64,000 nt of DNA from NCBI GenBank assembly GCA_947589015.1, contig CANPZF010000007.1:1-64000 (forward strand). The letters run 5' to 3'. Within the stretch, counting starts at the first letter, position 1. The number at the start of each line of letters is the position of its first letter. This DNA is from an uncultured Clostridia bacterium. GTDB lineage: Bacteria; Bacillota; Clostridia; TANB77; CAG-508. Below are positions 10,202-20,879 of the stretch, in pieces. The notes beneath the pieces are model-generated. The model saw only the letters and a list, made by a program, of their open reading frames with translations, made no database searches and was not told the DNA's origin. The translations under genes and the position numbers were made by a program.

Positions 10202-10867
10202 TTAATCTTGTGATTCTTTTATTGTATATTCATCTAGGGATGGTATCTTTACATCCTCGTCATTAACATTATTAAATTCATATTTTTCAATTGTTCCATA
10301 GTCATTTCCATTACTATCAACCATTTTGATAGGTACAAAGTCGGTCTTATTTACATATACATAACTAACATCATCTGATGACCCAATAAGAATTTTATAA
10401 CATTCTATATTGTTTATTTTTTCAGTTGATATCTTACTATTAAAAGCCATATTTATTGCTTGTACTATACCTTCAACATAGAATTTTGATAAATCAAATG
10501 ATGAACTAATTGTGCTTTCAGTATCCATAGGTTCATCTATTTTTATAGCTACTTTTGACTCATTATCATTTTTTGGTTTTGTCAATATCCATTTTCCATC
10601 TTCTGTTTTATACCTCATGCGTTCTGCATAACTATCAGTTAATTTTAGGAGAGAATTATTTTCTTTTCTCCAATATTCTTCCACTTGTCCTTGTGTATTA
10701 ATTCTCTTATAATAAAAGTTAGTAATTTGAGAATATTCTTTGTATTTCTCATTGAATTTTGATATTATGTATGTTTTTCTCCCAAAATTAATTAGAAAAA
10801 TAATTACAATTATAACTACTATTGTTAATGCTACTTTTACTATTGTTTTCTTATCCATAAAACTCAC
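10202..10867 (-). CDS. Membrane-anchored protein similar to anti-sigma extracytoplasmic domain
   Basis: N-terminal TM; C-terminal DVKIPSLDEYTIKES resembles DVALPDLSEYKIENT of 21352-22293. Confidence 0.6.
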   Translation of the reverse strand: MSFMDKKTIVKVALTIVVIIVIIFLINFGRKTYIISKFNEKYKEYSQITNFYYKRINTQGQVEEYWRKENNSLLKLTDSYAERMRYKTEDGKWILTKPKNDNESKVAIKIDEPMDTESTISSSFDLSKFYVEGIVQAINMAFNSKISTEKINNIECYKILIGSSDDVSYVYVNKTDFVPIKMVDSNGNDYGTIEKYEFNNVNDEDVKIPSLDEYTIKESQD

Positions 10868-11092
10868 CCCCCTTTTATATATAATATCATTATAATAATG
10901 ATATATATATTTTTTAATCTTTTCAAGTCTTATGAATATTTTTTATAAAATTTTTATTACCAATTCACTCAATTTTCAGAACCTTTTCGTAATTATTCGT
11001 GTATATTTTATATTATAATGAAAATAATATTATTATATTTTATTTTTAAATTTATTTTAAAAAAATTTATTATAATGCAAAAGGAGGTTAGG

Positions 11093-12355
11093 ATGTTAAA
11101 ATCAAAAATATTTATTATTTTATTTTTAATTTCTATATTTTGTGTGATACCAAGTCTTGTTTCAGCAGCAAATATAGAAAAGCAGACTGAAACACTAGAT
11201 TTAAGAACTCATATAACAGAAGATAAGCTTGACACTCATGGATGGAAATGGAATAGTCAAACAAAAACACTAACTTTAAAAAATGCAAATTTTGAAGTGA
11301 TAGGCGATCAGCCATGTTTTACTTTTAATAAAAATGATAACATAACAGTTATATATGAAGGGACAAATACTCTAAAAGCGGAATCTAAATCTGTATTCTA
11401 CGGGGTTGGGAGTAATACAGAAGGTACTCACGGAAGCCTCACTTTTAAAAGTTCTAATAATGGTATTTTAAATTTAGAAATAACCAAAGTAGATGCAAGA
11501 GCAGGGTTTAATTTAGGAAATACCATTAACTATGCATATGACTTAAACATTGAATCTGGTACTATAAACAGTAAGGGTGGATTCTGGACAGACGGAACTA
11601 CAACTATAAATGGTGGAAATGTTAATATTAATACCGAAAATATGGAGACTAGTTTAGGAAAGGTAAATGGCATTTATGCTTTAGTACAAGTAAAAATTAC
11701 TGGTGGAAATGTAGATATTAAATCAAACGATTCAGCAATCCTTGTTTCGGGAACGACTGGTTCTTGGGATACCAAAGATGATGGAGTGGTAATAAATGGT
11801 GGAACAATATCTCTTAGCTCTCAAGCCTCTAATTCAATAGTAGTATCAACAGGAATTTTAAAAAATAAAAATATAATAATTAATGGTGGCAATATAACGC
11901 TTGCTGGAGATTACGGATTCTATACAAAAAATGGTAGTATCAAAGTATATCACGTAAACAGCTTAAATACTAATAATATAAAAAAAGAAGCATTTAAAGT
12001 CGGGGAAGGTGATGGAAATGAAATAATATTCGCTGAGGCAGATTATAGCAAAGTTGAAGAAGCAATTGCTAGAGCTAACCAATTAAATAAAGCTGATTAT
12101 AAAGACTTTAGTGCTGTTGAAAGAGCAATTAACGCAGTAATTAGAGGTAAAAATGTATTAGAGCAAAGCGAAGTGGATGCTATGGCAGACGCTATTAATG
12201 ATGCTATTAATTCACTAGAATTAATAGATAAATCTAATGATCCAAGTAAATTAGATGACACACCAAAAACTGGTATAAATAATTTACCTGCTATAGTGGT
12301 AATTGTATTGATAGTTTCTTTTTTAGTAATTTCAATATTAAAAAGGAAAAAATAA
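11093..12355 (+). CDS. Secreted beta-helix-like surface protein with C-terminal sorting-like motif
   Basis: RBS AAGGAGG; signal peptide; INGGNVNI-type repeats; DDTPKTG + TM + KRKK tail. Confidence 0.75.
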   Translation: MLKSKIFIILFLISIFCVIPSLVSAANIEKQTETLDLRTHITEDKLDTHGWKWNSQTKTLTLKNANFEVIGDQPCFTFNKNDNITVIYEGTNTLKAESKSVFYGVGSNTEGTHGSLTFKSSNNGILNLEITKVDARAGFNLGNTINYAYDLNIESGTINSKGGFWTDGTTTINGGNVNINTENMETSLGKVNGIYALVQVKITGGNVDIKSNDSAILVSGTTGSWDTKDDGVVINGGTISLSSQASNSIVVSTGILKNKNIIINGGNITLAGDYGFYTKNGSIKVYHVNSLNTNNIKKEAFKVGEGDGNEIIFAEADYSKVEEAIARANQLNKADYKDFSAVERAINAVIRGKNVLEQSEVDAMADAINDAINSLELIDKSNDPSKLDDTPKTGINNLPAIVVIVLIVSFLVISILKRKK

Positions 12356-12525
12356 ACATGGATGTAGATTAATGATAATTTTTAATATTGCATCTCATAA
12401 AATTAAGTTAATATAATATTTTTAAGTAGATATAATTGTATTTAAAAGTTAAAATACATCTCTAATGACCAAGCAGAGATGTATTTTTTATGTTGTCTAA
12501 TTTTTTTATTGTACCAACAAATTTT

Positions 12526-12996
12526 CTATCTATTCAATAAATATATTGATAAATTTAAATAAGCTGCAAATACTAGCCATAATAAATATGGTATTTGAAT
12601 CAGCCCTGCTAATTTATCTTTAGCATAAAATCTTCTTATCATAATAATAACTGCTGCAATAAGTAATAATATCCATAAAAATGCAAATAATCTTAGTTTA
12701 AAAACAAAAAATATAATAGACCACAATGCATTAATTCCTAATTGTAAATAATAGATATTATTAATTTTTTCATCATTTAAATTTTTACTTTTTAATCTTC
12801 CATATGATATTCCCATTAATATGTATAAGATAGTCCACATTATAGGAAATACAATGCCTGGTGGAGCTAAAAGTGGTTTTTGTAAAGTTTCATAATCCAT
12901 AAATTTAGATATAATTATTCCTACAATACCTCCAACAATAAGTGGTAATAGTATTGATTTTATATAAATTTTTGTTTTATTCATATATAAATTCAC
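12526..12996 (-). CDS. TspO/MBR family protein
   Basis: LLAPPGIVFPIMWTILYILMGISYGR; five TM. Confidence 0.9.
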   Translation of the reverse strand: MNLYMNKTKIYIKSILLPLIVGGIVGIIISKFMDYETLQKPLLAPPGIVFPIMWTILYILMGISYGRLKSKNLNDEKINNIYYLQLGINALWSIIFFVFKLRLFAFLWILLLIAAVIIMIRRFYAKDKLAGLIQIPYLLWLVFAAYLNLSIYLLNR

Positions 12997-13118
12997 CCCT
13001 TTTTATTCTATTATATAAATTAAAATATATTACAGCTTATATTTTTTAGTTTTTTGTACATACTAATATAGTAAAATATCACATTTATGGTAATACATTA
13101 CCAGGAATAGGAGTATAT

Positions 13119-13553
13119 ATGGAAAATCAAAATATGAATATCTTAGATGAGGTAAATAAAGGAGCAACTATGGGAATGGACGCTATTTCTTATGTATCTG
13201 AAAAAGTTTCTGATGATGAATTTAAAAACGTTTTAGATACTGAATATGCAAAATATGAAAAAATTTCTGAAAGAGTAAATGAGCTATATTCTAATTATAG
13301 TGCCAAAGAACCTCATGAAACAAATGCAATGAATAAAATGATGACATGGTATGGAATACAAATGAAAACAATGACAGATGATACAACTTCTAAACTATCT
13401 GAATTATTAATGCAAGGTACTAATATGGGAATTATTGAAGGTAGACGTTTACTAAATCAAAATCCTCAAGCAGACGAAAGTGTTCGAAATATTTTAAATG
13501 ATTTCGTTGTTATGCAAGAAGATAGTGTAGAAACTTTAAAGAAATATTTGTAA
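13119..13553 (+). CDS. Conserved hypothetical alpha-helical protein
   Basis: Intact ORF, all-helical composition. Confidence 0.7.
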   Translation: MENQNMNILDEVNKGATMGMDAISYVSEKVSDDEFKNVLDTEYAKYEKISERVNELYSNYSAKEPHETNAMNKMMTWYGIQMKTMTDDTTSKLSELLMQGTNMGIIEGRRLLNQNPQADESVRNILNDFVVMQEDSVETLKKYL

Positions 13554-13575
13554 TTATAAAATGATATTTGAATTA

Positions 13576-14010
13576 TCAAATATCATTTTTCCATTCCATT
13601 ACATATTGTTTTTCTTTTGTATTTTCATCTATTTGTACTTTTATGTTTTTAAATCCCATTGCTGTATAGAATAAAATTGCATCTATATTTTGAACATATA
13701 CTTCCAATGTTAATTCATTATATATTTCTTTGCAATGGTTTATAAGTTTTCTCCCTATTCCCTGCCTTTTATATTCTTCACTTATAAACAGTGCTCCTAT
13801 ATATCTATTATCTATAATGCTTATAAAACCTTTTATATCATCTAATTCCGTATATACATAAGTTTTGGCCTGTTTTAAATACTCGTTTTTAACTTTATTA
13901 AAGTTCATCAACCAGTAATCTTTATCTATAAAATCATGTGATTTAAAATTTCCTTTTGTCCATATAGTCATAACCTTTGTTGTGTCTTCTTCTTTAAAAA
14001 TTCTAATCAT
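13576..14010 (-). CDS. GNAT family N-acetyltransferase
   Basis: ALFISEEYKRQGIGRKLINH acetyl-CoA motif; internal Met at about 14010 preferred. Confidence 0.85.
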   Translation of the reverse strand: MIRIFKEEDTTKVMTIWTKGNFKSHDFIDKDYWLMNFNKVKNEYLKQAKTYVYTELDDIKGFISIIDNRYIGALFISEEYKRQGIGRKLINHCKEIYNELTLEVYVQNIDAILFYTAMGFKNIKVQIDENTKEKQYVMEWKNDI

Positions 14011-14079
14011 TTTTTTCCTCCTCATTTGTTTTTATTATTTCTTTCACATTACAGTCGTTCCTTATAGTATCTTTCATGT

Positions 14080-14286
14080 TTACATTTTTTTATATTCTAA
14101 AATATCTCCTGGGGTACAATCTAAGGCTTCACAAATTGCATTTAATGTTGAAAATCTAATTGCCTTGCCCTTATTAGTTTTTAATACTGAAAGATTGGCC
14201 TGTGTGATTCCAATTTTCTCTGATAATTCTAAAGAAGACATTTTTCTTTTTGCTAACATAACATCTAAATTTACTATTATAGCCAT
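14080..14286 (-). CDS. XRE/YozG-type HTH regulator
   Basis: KMSSLELSEKIGITQANLSVLKTNKGKAIRFSTLNAICEALDCTPGDIL. Confidence 0.9.
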   Translation of the reverse strand: MAIIVNLDVMLAKRKMSSLELSEKIGITQANLSVLKTNKGKAIRFSTLNAICEALDCTPGDILEYKKM

Positions 14287-14297
14287 TCTTTCTCCTC

Positions 14298-14804
14298 CTA
14301 TATAGTTAATTCATTTTCTTCTTTATATATAATTGCTTTTTTGTAAATCTCTGTTAAAACTACTAAACCAATTCCAAAAACTAGAAATACCATAGATATT
14401 ATAATTGAGAAAAATCCTAAAACATATGAAAGTATTTCCATATTTCCAAATCTTACATTAAATAACATTATTGAGATTATACTATATAATACACCAATTA
14501 TCAAAGAAATTATATAACTAACTTTTAATCTTTTTGCATTATCCATTTCAAAAACTTTTTCATTTTTTAACATTTTAAAAATTCCTAAAAATTCAATTAT
14601 CATTATTAAAGATAATATACCTGAAATATAAACTCCACATAGTATAATATTTAAATTTGATTCTGTTAACCCAGTCCAGTTATTTGCAATAAAAATTGCA
14701 CCTCCTATCAATATTCCTATACAGATTATCAATAATATTGTTAAAAAAATACTGATTATTGAAGATAAACTATCTCGACCTAATACTTTCACTTTTACTA
14801 CCAT
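14298..14804 (-). CDS. DUF2975-like membrane protein
   Basis: Four TM; directly upstream of YozG-type HTH, a typical pairing. Confidence 0.75.
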   Translation of the reverse strand: MVVKVKVLGRDSLSSIISIFLTILLIICIGILIGGAIFIANNWTGLTESNLNIILCGVYISGILSLIMIIEFLGIFKMLKNEKVFEMDNAKRLKVSYIISLIIGVLYSIISIMLFNVRFGNMEILSYVLGFFSIIISMVFLVFGIGLVVLTEIYKKAIIYKEENELTI

Positions 14805-14825
14805 TCCTTTCTAAGGCACAAATCT

Positions 14826-14949
14826 GGTTGAAAAAGAATTAAATTTTGGCTAGGAAAACGAGTTTGAAATTTATGAGGCGTACTTTTTGTACGTTGATTA
14901 AATTTCAAATGAAGTTTGACAACGCCAAAATTGTAATTATTTTTCAACC
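14826..14949. repeat. Palindromic intergenic element with nested stems
   Basis: ggttgaaaaagaattaaattttggc ... gccaaaattgtaattatttttcaacc, inner stem and cgtac core. Confidence 0.8.
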
Positions 14950-14959
14950 TTATTCCTCC

Positions 14960-16441
14960 CTATTGAACTTTTTCTATATTAAAATCTACTTGTAATAATT
15001 CATTTATTGCTTTCCATTCTGATAAGTTAAATTCCTGCCATGATTTTTGTTCATTTTCTATTGATTTTTTCTTCTCATATAAATAATTTCTAGTTCTTTC
15101 TACTAATGTTTTATCATTAGAATTTAATAATCTTTTTATTTGCGGAATCGCATCCGTTCCTGTATATTCTGATAAATAATAAAAATCTATCTCATTTTCT
15201 TCTTGATTTTCAAAATATCTATCTATATTCTTCTTTGCTATAGTGTAATCTATATTTGAAAAATTTATTATTAAATACATTATTGTAACAATTAATATTC
15301 CTGACTTTATTAAATCAATCTTTTTTCTTAATATATATACTGTTAGTGGTATCATATAAATAATTTCTGTAGTTAAAATATAATATACAAATAATCTCAA
15401 ATATGTATATCCATATTTTTGTTCATATAAATTCATTCTAAAAAATGCAGATATTATAATTATCACTGTAAAAATAATTAAAAATATATTCATTACTTTT
15501 TGATATTGTTCGTATTTTTGGCTTTTTGTTTTTTTATTAACACTTGTAATTATAATAATTCCAAAATTAATAAATGATACAAACATTAGTTGGAAAAATC
15601 CTTGTCTAGCATATTCTGCATAGTTAAAATTTACTTGATTTCCAATTCGCATAAATAAGTTTGTAATTTGAATAAAGCAAAATACTGCATATATAATATT
15701 TAAAATTGTAACTATCATATTAATAGTAAGATTTTCAATTTCTATTTTTTTAACACTTTTTGTTTCATCTATTTGGTTATAAAATGTGTTATCTTTAATA
15801 AGATTAACAATATACCCAGAAATATATAAAAATACAACTACAGCTACTAATACTCTAGAAATAAATAAAGTAATTTCTTTTGCAGATAACATATTTTCAA
15901 CCCAATTGTTAATTCCTATAAATAAATTTCCAAATATGGAGTCTGCTGATGATAACAGTATTAATACTACTATAATAATAGGTAATGAAATTATAATTGA
16001 TTTGCCTATCTTTTTTATATTTCCAGTTTTTCCATTCTCTGTATTTGATTTGAGCTTTGTTATATTTTGTATTACTTCATCAATGTTTTCTATTGCTCCA
16101 AATAATATTCTAAAAAAGTTTTTTAAAATTTGTGGTGTTTCTATATTTGCTTTAGTTAGATACATAGTCATAATTATAAAAAGTGTAATTATAAATATTG
16201 AATTAATAATTTGAAAAAATAGATTTTGAAAAATAAAATATGTAGCACTTAACAATATAATTGGAACAATTAATACTAGTGCTTTAGGATTTTCTATCTT
16301 TTGGTTTTTCTTTAATATATAATAAAAATAATATATTCCACTACATACAAATAATATTACTGATATACCTGGCCTTTTTTGCCAAAATAATATTGATTGT
16401 AAAATACTAAGTAAAATACTTCCTAAAATAATATTTTCCAT
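14960..16441 (-). CDS. DUF4153/DUF4173-like polytopic membrane protein
   Basis: Multiple TM helices plus cytosolic C-terminal tail. Confidence 0.7.
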   Translation of the reverse strand: MENIILGSILLSILQSILFWQKRPGISVILFVCSGIYYFYYILKKNQKIENPKALVLIVPIILLSATYFIFQNLFFQIINSIFIITLFIIMTMYLTKANIETPQILKNFFRILFGAIENIDEVIQNITKLKSNTENGKTGNIKKIGKSIIISLPIIIVVLILLSSADSIFGNLFIGINNWVENMLSAKEITLFISRVLVAVVVFLYISGYIVNLIKDNTFYNQIDETKSVKKIEIENLTINMIVTILNIIYAVFCFIQITNLFMRIGNQVNFNYAEYARQGFFQLMFVSFINFGIIIITSVNKKTKSQKYEQYQKVMNIFLIIFTVIIIISAFFRMNLYEQKYGYTYLRLFVYYILTTEIIYMIPLTVYILRKKIDLIKSGILIVTIMYLIINFSNIDYTIAKKNIDRYFENQEENEIDFYYLSEYTGTDAIPQIKRLLNSNDKTLVERTRNYLYEKKKSIENEQKSWQEFNLSEWKAINELLQVDFNIEKVQ

Positions 16442-16607
16442 ATTATACCTCCTACGAAATATATTATATGGTATTTATTATTTTTTGTCAATATTTTTTT
16501 ATCGTTTTTCAATGATTTATTGTACTTGATTTAAATCTTTGCATAAGAAAATGGAATACTATGTTATACAATTTTTTTATAACAGTCTTCCTAGTAACTG
16601 GCATAAT

Positions 16608-16922
16608 TTACATATAATTTATCGCTTTATCTATAAATTCTTCAAATGACATTATTTCATAATTTATAGTCTTTCCAATATAATATGAATATATATTCAT
16701 CAAACTTAATAATTCTTTAGGTTCCCATTCTATTATAGGTATATTTTTATATTGATTAAAAAATTTTCTCATACTTTTTATCTTATCATTATTTTCTTTT
16801 TCCCTCTTTTGTAAATGTTCTAACTCTAATTTAGATAATTCTTTAATCGAGTAATAATCTCCATAACTTACACAAGCTATAATAGATTTTAAAAAATTAA
16901 TATATTTATCATTTTTTATCAT
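16608..16922 (-). CDS. Hypothetical protein
   Basis: Intact 104-codon ORF. Confidence 0.55.
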   Translation of the reverse strand: MIKNDKYINFLKSIIACVSYGDYYSIKELSKLELEHLQKREKENNDKIKSMRKFFNQYKNIPIIEWEPKELLSLMNIYSYYIGKTINYEIMSFEEFIDKAINYM

Positions 16923-17151
16923 TTTTATTATATCCTTTTCTAATTTTTGTATAAAATTTTATTCATTTGTATATAACTAATAGTGAGATATTTATTTTGT
17001 CAAATATTATCATTTTTTGTCTATTTTTTCAATATTTTTCTATAAAAACCTTTATTTTATTTGTCGATTTTAGTTATAGTATCACTGTGTTTTAGTTCGC
17101 TAAAATGCTTGATATACTTAATACAATCATGTTATACAGTGGAGGTACGAA

Positions 17152-17502
17152 ATGAGTTCTGTTTCTAAAGCTGATGTTGATAAAGTATTTGGTAAAGTAT
17201 TAAGAGATTTTCGTATAAAAAATAAATTAACTCAAGATAAATTATCTGAAAAGCTAGGTATTTCTTTAAAATATATTTCTAGAATAGAAAATGGAAACAG
17301 TGGAATAAAGACACAAACTTTAATTAAATACATGAACATATTAGGAATTTCACCTAATACTATTTATAAAGATTTTATTACAAACAAAAAAATAAAAACT
17401 CAAATTGAAATATCCGAAAAAATGAACGAATTATCTGAAGAAAAATTAATGTTTTTAACATCTATTGTTGATTTACTAAAAAATTTAAATAAAACCGACT
17501 AA
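17152..17502 (+). CDS. XRE-family HTH regulator
   Basis: FRIKNKLTQDKLSEKLGISLKYISRIENGNSGIKTQTL; RBS ggaggt. Confidence 0.9.
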   Translation: MSSVSKADVDKVFGKVLRDFRIKNKLTQDKLSEKLGISLKYISRIENGNSGIKTQTLIKYMNILGISPNTIYKDFITNKKIKTQIEISEKMNELSEEKLMFLTSIVDLLKNLNKTD

Positions 17503-17520
17503 CTTTAGTCGGTTTATATT
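17493..17520. terminator. Convergent terminator hairpin aaaccgactaactttagtcggttt
   Basis: Perfect stem between convergent genes. Confidence 0.8.
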
Positions 17521-18918
17521 TTATTCCATCCAAAATGCTTTATAAGTTTTATATGCTGAATAAATATCATATTTACTTGTTACCTCATATGGTGCATGCA
17601 TAGAAAGTACAGGAACTCCACAGTCAATTACATCTGCACCTTTATTAGCTAATATAAATGCTATAGTTCCTCCTCCTCCCACATCTACTTTTCCTAATTC
17701 TGAAATTTGATACTTAATATTATTTTTTTCTAATATATTTCTTATCCATGCTACATATTCTGCATTAGCATCTGATGCTCCAGATTTTCCTCTAGCTCCA
17801 GTATATTTATTTAAATTTATTCCTCTATTAAACATTCCTGCATTTAATTTGTCTGAAACACCTGCATAAATAGGATCAAATGCTGCATCTACATCAGAAG
17901 ATAACATTTTTGAGAAACAAAAAACTTTATCTAAAACATTTGGTCTATTTATTCCCATTTTATTTATTATTTCTGAGATAAAGAAATCAAACATATGTGA
18001 TTCCATTCCTGTATTTCCCATACTTCCTATTTCTTCTTTATCAGATAAAATACATACTGCTGTATTTTTTACTTTTTGTAATTCCATCATTGTAACAAGT
18101 GAAGTATAAGCACATACTTTATCATCTTGACCATATGCAGCTACCATACTTTCATCGAATCCTAATGATCTTGCTTTAAAAGCTGGAACTAACTCTAACT
18201 CTGAACTTGTAAAATCAACTTCTGTTATTCCATATTTTTGATTTAAAATATTTAAAATATTTAATTTTACTTTTTCAGAAATTTTGTTATCTTTATATGG
18301 TATACTTCCTATTAATAAATTTAAATTTTCTCCTTCTATTCCATTTTTTAATTTCTTTTCCATTTGTTCTTGTGCTAAATGTGGTAATAAATCTGTTATA
18401 GTAAAAATAGGATCTTCATCATTTTCTCCTATACATATATCGATTTTTTCTCCATTTGATTTAACAATAGTTCCATGTATACTAAGAGGTATTGTAGTCC
18501 ATTGATACTTTTTAATTCCACCATAATAATGTGTCTTTAAATATGCTAATTCTGAATCTTCATATAAAGGATTTGGTTTTAAATCCAATCTAGGTGAATC
18601 AATATGTGAACCTATAATGTGTAGTCCGTTTTCTATGCTTTCATCTCCAATAATTGCTAAATATAAACTTTTTCCCCTATTATTAAAATATACTTTATCT
18701 CCTGCTTTTAAATTTTGTTTATTTGCAATATCTGTATATCCATTTTTTTCAGCTAATTTTATTGATTCTTTTACAAATTCTCTTTCTATTTTTGCTTTAT
18801 TTAAGAAATTTATATAATTTTTAGATAGTTCAAATATTTCTTCTTTTTCTTGTTCTGTAACACTTTCCCATCCATTTACCTTTTTGTTAAAAAGTTTTTC
18901 TTTTAGTTCTTCTCCCAT
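17521..18918 (-). CDS. M18 family aminopeptidase
   Basis: HIIGSHIDSPRLDLKP, DKEEIGS, SMHAPYE motifs. Confidence 0.9.
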   Translation of the reverse strand: MGEELKEKLFNKKVNGWESVTEQEKEEIFELSKNYINFLNKAKIEREFVKESIKLAEKNGYTDIANKQNLKAGDKVYFNNRGKSLYLAIIGDESIENGLHIIGSHIDSPRLDLKPNPLYEDSELAYLKTHYYGGIKKYQWTTIPLSIHGTIVKSNGEKIDICIGENDEDPIFTITDLLPHLAQEQMEKKLKNGIEGENLNLLIGSIPYKDNKISEKVKLNILNILNQKYGITEVDFTSSELELVPAFKARSLGFDESMVAAYGQDDKVCAYTSLVTMMELQKVKNTAVCILSDKEEIGSMGNTGMESHMFDFFISEIINKMGINRPNVLDKVFCFSKMLSSDVDAAFDPIYAGVSDKLNAGMFNRGINLNKYTGARGKSGASDANAEYVAWIRNILEKNNIKYQISELGKVDVGGGGTIAFILANKGADVIDCGVPVLSMHAPYEVTSKYDIYSAYKTYKAFWME

Positions 18919-19009
18919 TATTCTTTTCCTCCTTTTTATTTACTTCTTGGATAGTATATCACGATTTTTATTTTTTTACTATATATATCATTTATTTTTT
19001 TGTTATGGG

Positions 19010-19050
19010 GTTACAGAATAATGGTTACAAACTTAGCATTATTTTGTAAC
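19010..19050. repeat. Short member of palindromic family (GTTACAGAATAATG...CATTATTTTGTAAC)
   Basis: Shares ends with the 54.1 kb element. Confidence 0.7.
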
Positions 19051-19098
19051 ATTATGGGTATACTATTTTTATAAATACTTATTTTAAGGAGTTAAGTT

Positions 19099-20619
19099 AT
19101 GAATTCTTTATGGTTAGATATCAATAAAAATTATCCTCATTTTACAAATATAAACCAAAATACTTCTACTGATGTTTGTATAATTGGTGCTGGTATTTTG
19201 GGACTTACTTGTGCTTATTATTTAACTAAATTAGGATACAAAGTTATTGTATTAGAAAGAGATAAAGTTGGATATAAAACTACTGGACACACAACAGCAA
19301 AAATTACAAGTCAACATGGACTTTTTTATGATTATTTAGTTAATTCTTATTCTTCTAAATTTGCTAAAGATTACCTTGAAGTTAATGAAAAAGCAATTGA
19401 AAATATTTCTAATATAATTAATGAAAATTCTATTTCTTGTGATTTTGAATTACAAAATAATTATGTTTATGCAACAAATGATTTGCAATTATCTTGTGTA
19501 AAAAAAGAAGTTGAGACCGTTTCTTCCCTTGGATTTAATTGTGAGTTTGTCACAAAAACTGGTTTACCTTTTGATGTATTAGGTGCAATTTGCTTTAAAA
19601 ATCAAGCTCAGTTTCACCCTTTGAAATATATTTATGGATTATGTAAATTTATTACTGCACATGGAGGTCAGATTTATGAAAATTCTTTAGTTTATGATAT
19701 TAAAAAAGAAAATTCTAATTATATTACTTATATATCAAATTCAAAAGAAGGATTAAACTGTCATGTAGAATCGCCTTTTGTAATTATGGCGTCTCATTAT
19801 CCTTTTTTAAATATACCTGGATTTTATTTTACAAAAATGTACCAATCTAATTCATATGTAATTGCTGTGGATACCAAAAAAACATTATTTAATGGTATGT
19901 ATATAACTGCTTCTGATCCTATTTTTTCATTTAGAACAGCTAATATTAATGGTAAAAAATTACTACTATTTGGTGGTGAGGAACACAAAACTGGTCAATC
20001 AGTTCCTAATACAAATTATTATTTAATGTTAGAAAATGAAGTTAAAAAATACTATCCTGATTCAGAAGTTTTATATCGTTGGAGTGCAAATGATTGTGTG
20101 TCTTTGGATAAACTGCCTTATGTTGGTCCTTATTCTAATCTTTTGCCAAATTTATATGTTGGTACTGGTTTTAAAAAATGGGGAATGACATCTTCTAATG
20201 TTGCAGCTAATATAATTGTTGATAGTATTTGTAAAAAGGAAAATAAATATTCTTATTTATTTACATCAACACGTCTTAAACCTTTAAAAAACAGTAATGA
20301 AATGAAAAATATGCTTCAAGACTCTGTTACTTCTATTTTTATCAATAAACTAAAAAAATCTGATTTAAATTTAGATTCAATATGTAACAATTCAGGTGGT
20401 ATTATTGAAGTTAATAATCAAAAAGTTGGAATTTATAAAGACACAGATGGCACAATTTATGCTGTCAAACCAATATGTACTCACTTAGGATGCTTATTGT
20501 CTTGGAATGATACTGATAAAACATGGGATTGTCCTTGCCATGGTTCTCGTTACAATTTTAAGGGAATAAATATTATTAATCCTGCTATAAAAAATTTAGA
20601 AACTTATTATATAGAGTGA
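19099..20619 (+). CDS. FAD-dependent oxidoreductase (DAO fold) with C-terminal Rieske [2Fe-2S] domain
   Basis: GAGILGLTCAYYL; CTHLGC...CPCHGSRY. Confidence 0.9.
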   Translation: MNSLWLDINKNYPHFTNINQNTSTDVCIIGAGILGLTCAYYLTKLGYKVIVLERDKVGYKTTGHTTAKITSQHGLFYDYLVNSYSSKFAKDYLEVNEKAIENISNIINENSISCDFELQNNYVYATNDLQLSCVKKEVETVSSLGFNCEFVTKTGLPFDVLGAICFKNQAQFHPLKYIYGLCKFITAHGGQIYENSLVYDIKKENSNYITYISNSKEGLNCHVESPFVIMASHYPFLNIPGFYFTKMYQSNSYVIAVDTKKTLFNGMYITASDPIFSFRTANINGKKLLLFGGEEHKTGQSVPNTNYYLMLENEVKKYYPDSEVLYRWSANDCVSLDKLPYVGPYSNLLPNLYVGTGFKKWGMTSSNVAANIIVDSICKKENKYSYLFTSTRLKPLKNSNEMKNMLQDSVTSIFINKLKKSDLNLDSICNNSGGIIEVNNQKVGIYKDTDGTIYAVKPICTHLGCLLSWNDTDKTWDCPCHGSRYNFKGINIINPAIKNLETYYIE

Positions 20620-20879
20620 TATTTTTTGTTGTTTTTATTGACTTATATAGTTTTTTTTGCTACAATTCGAGTAACATATCATATATTTATATATTTATTT
20701 TTTGTTTATTGAACTAGATTTCTTCCTCATAAAGTTATCTAGTTCTTTTTATTAAAATCTTGTAAACATATATGAAAGTATAGATTTAAGAGCACAAATC
20801 TATACTTTTTAAAATTTTTATCAAAATTTGTAATAAAAAAGGAAAATAAGACACATATATAGTGAAAGGAGGAAAAGTT

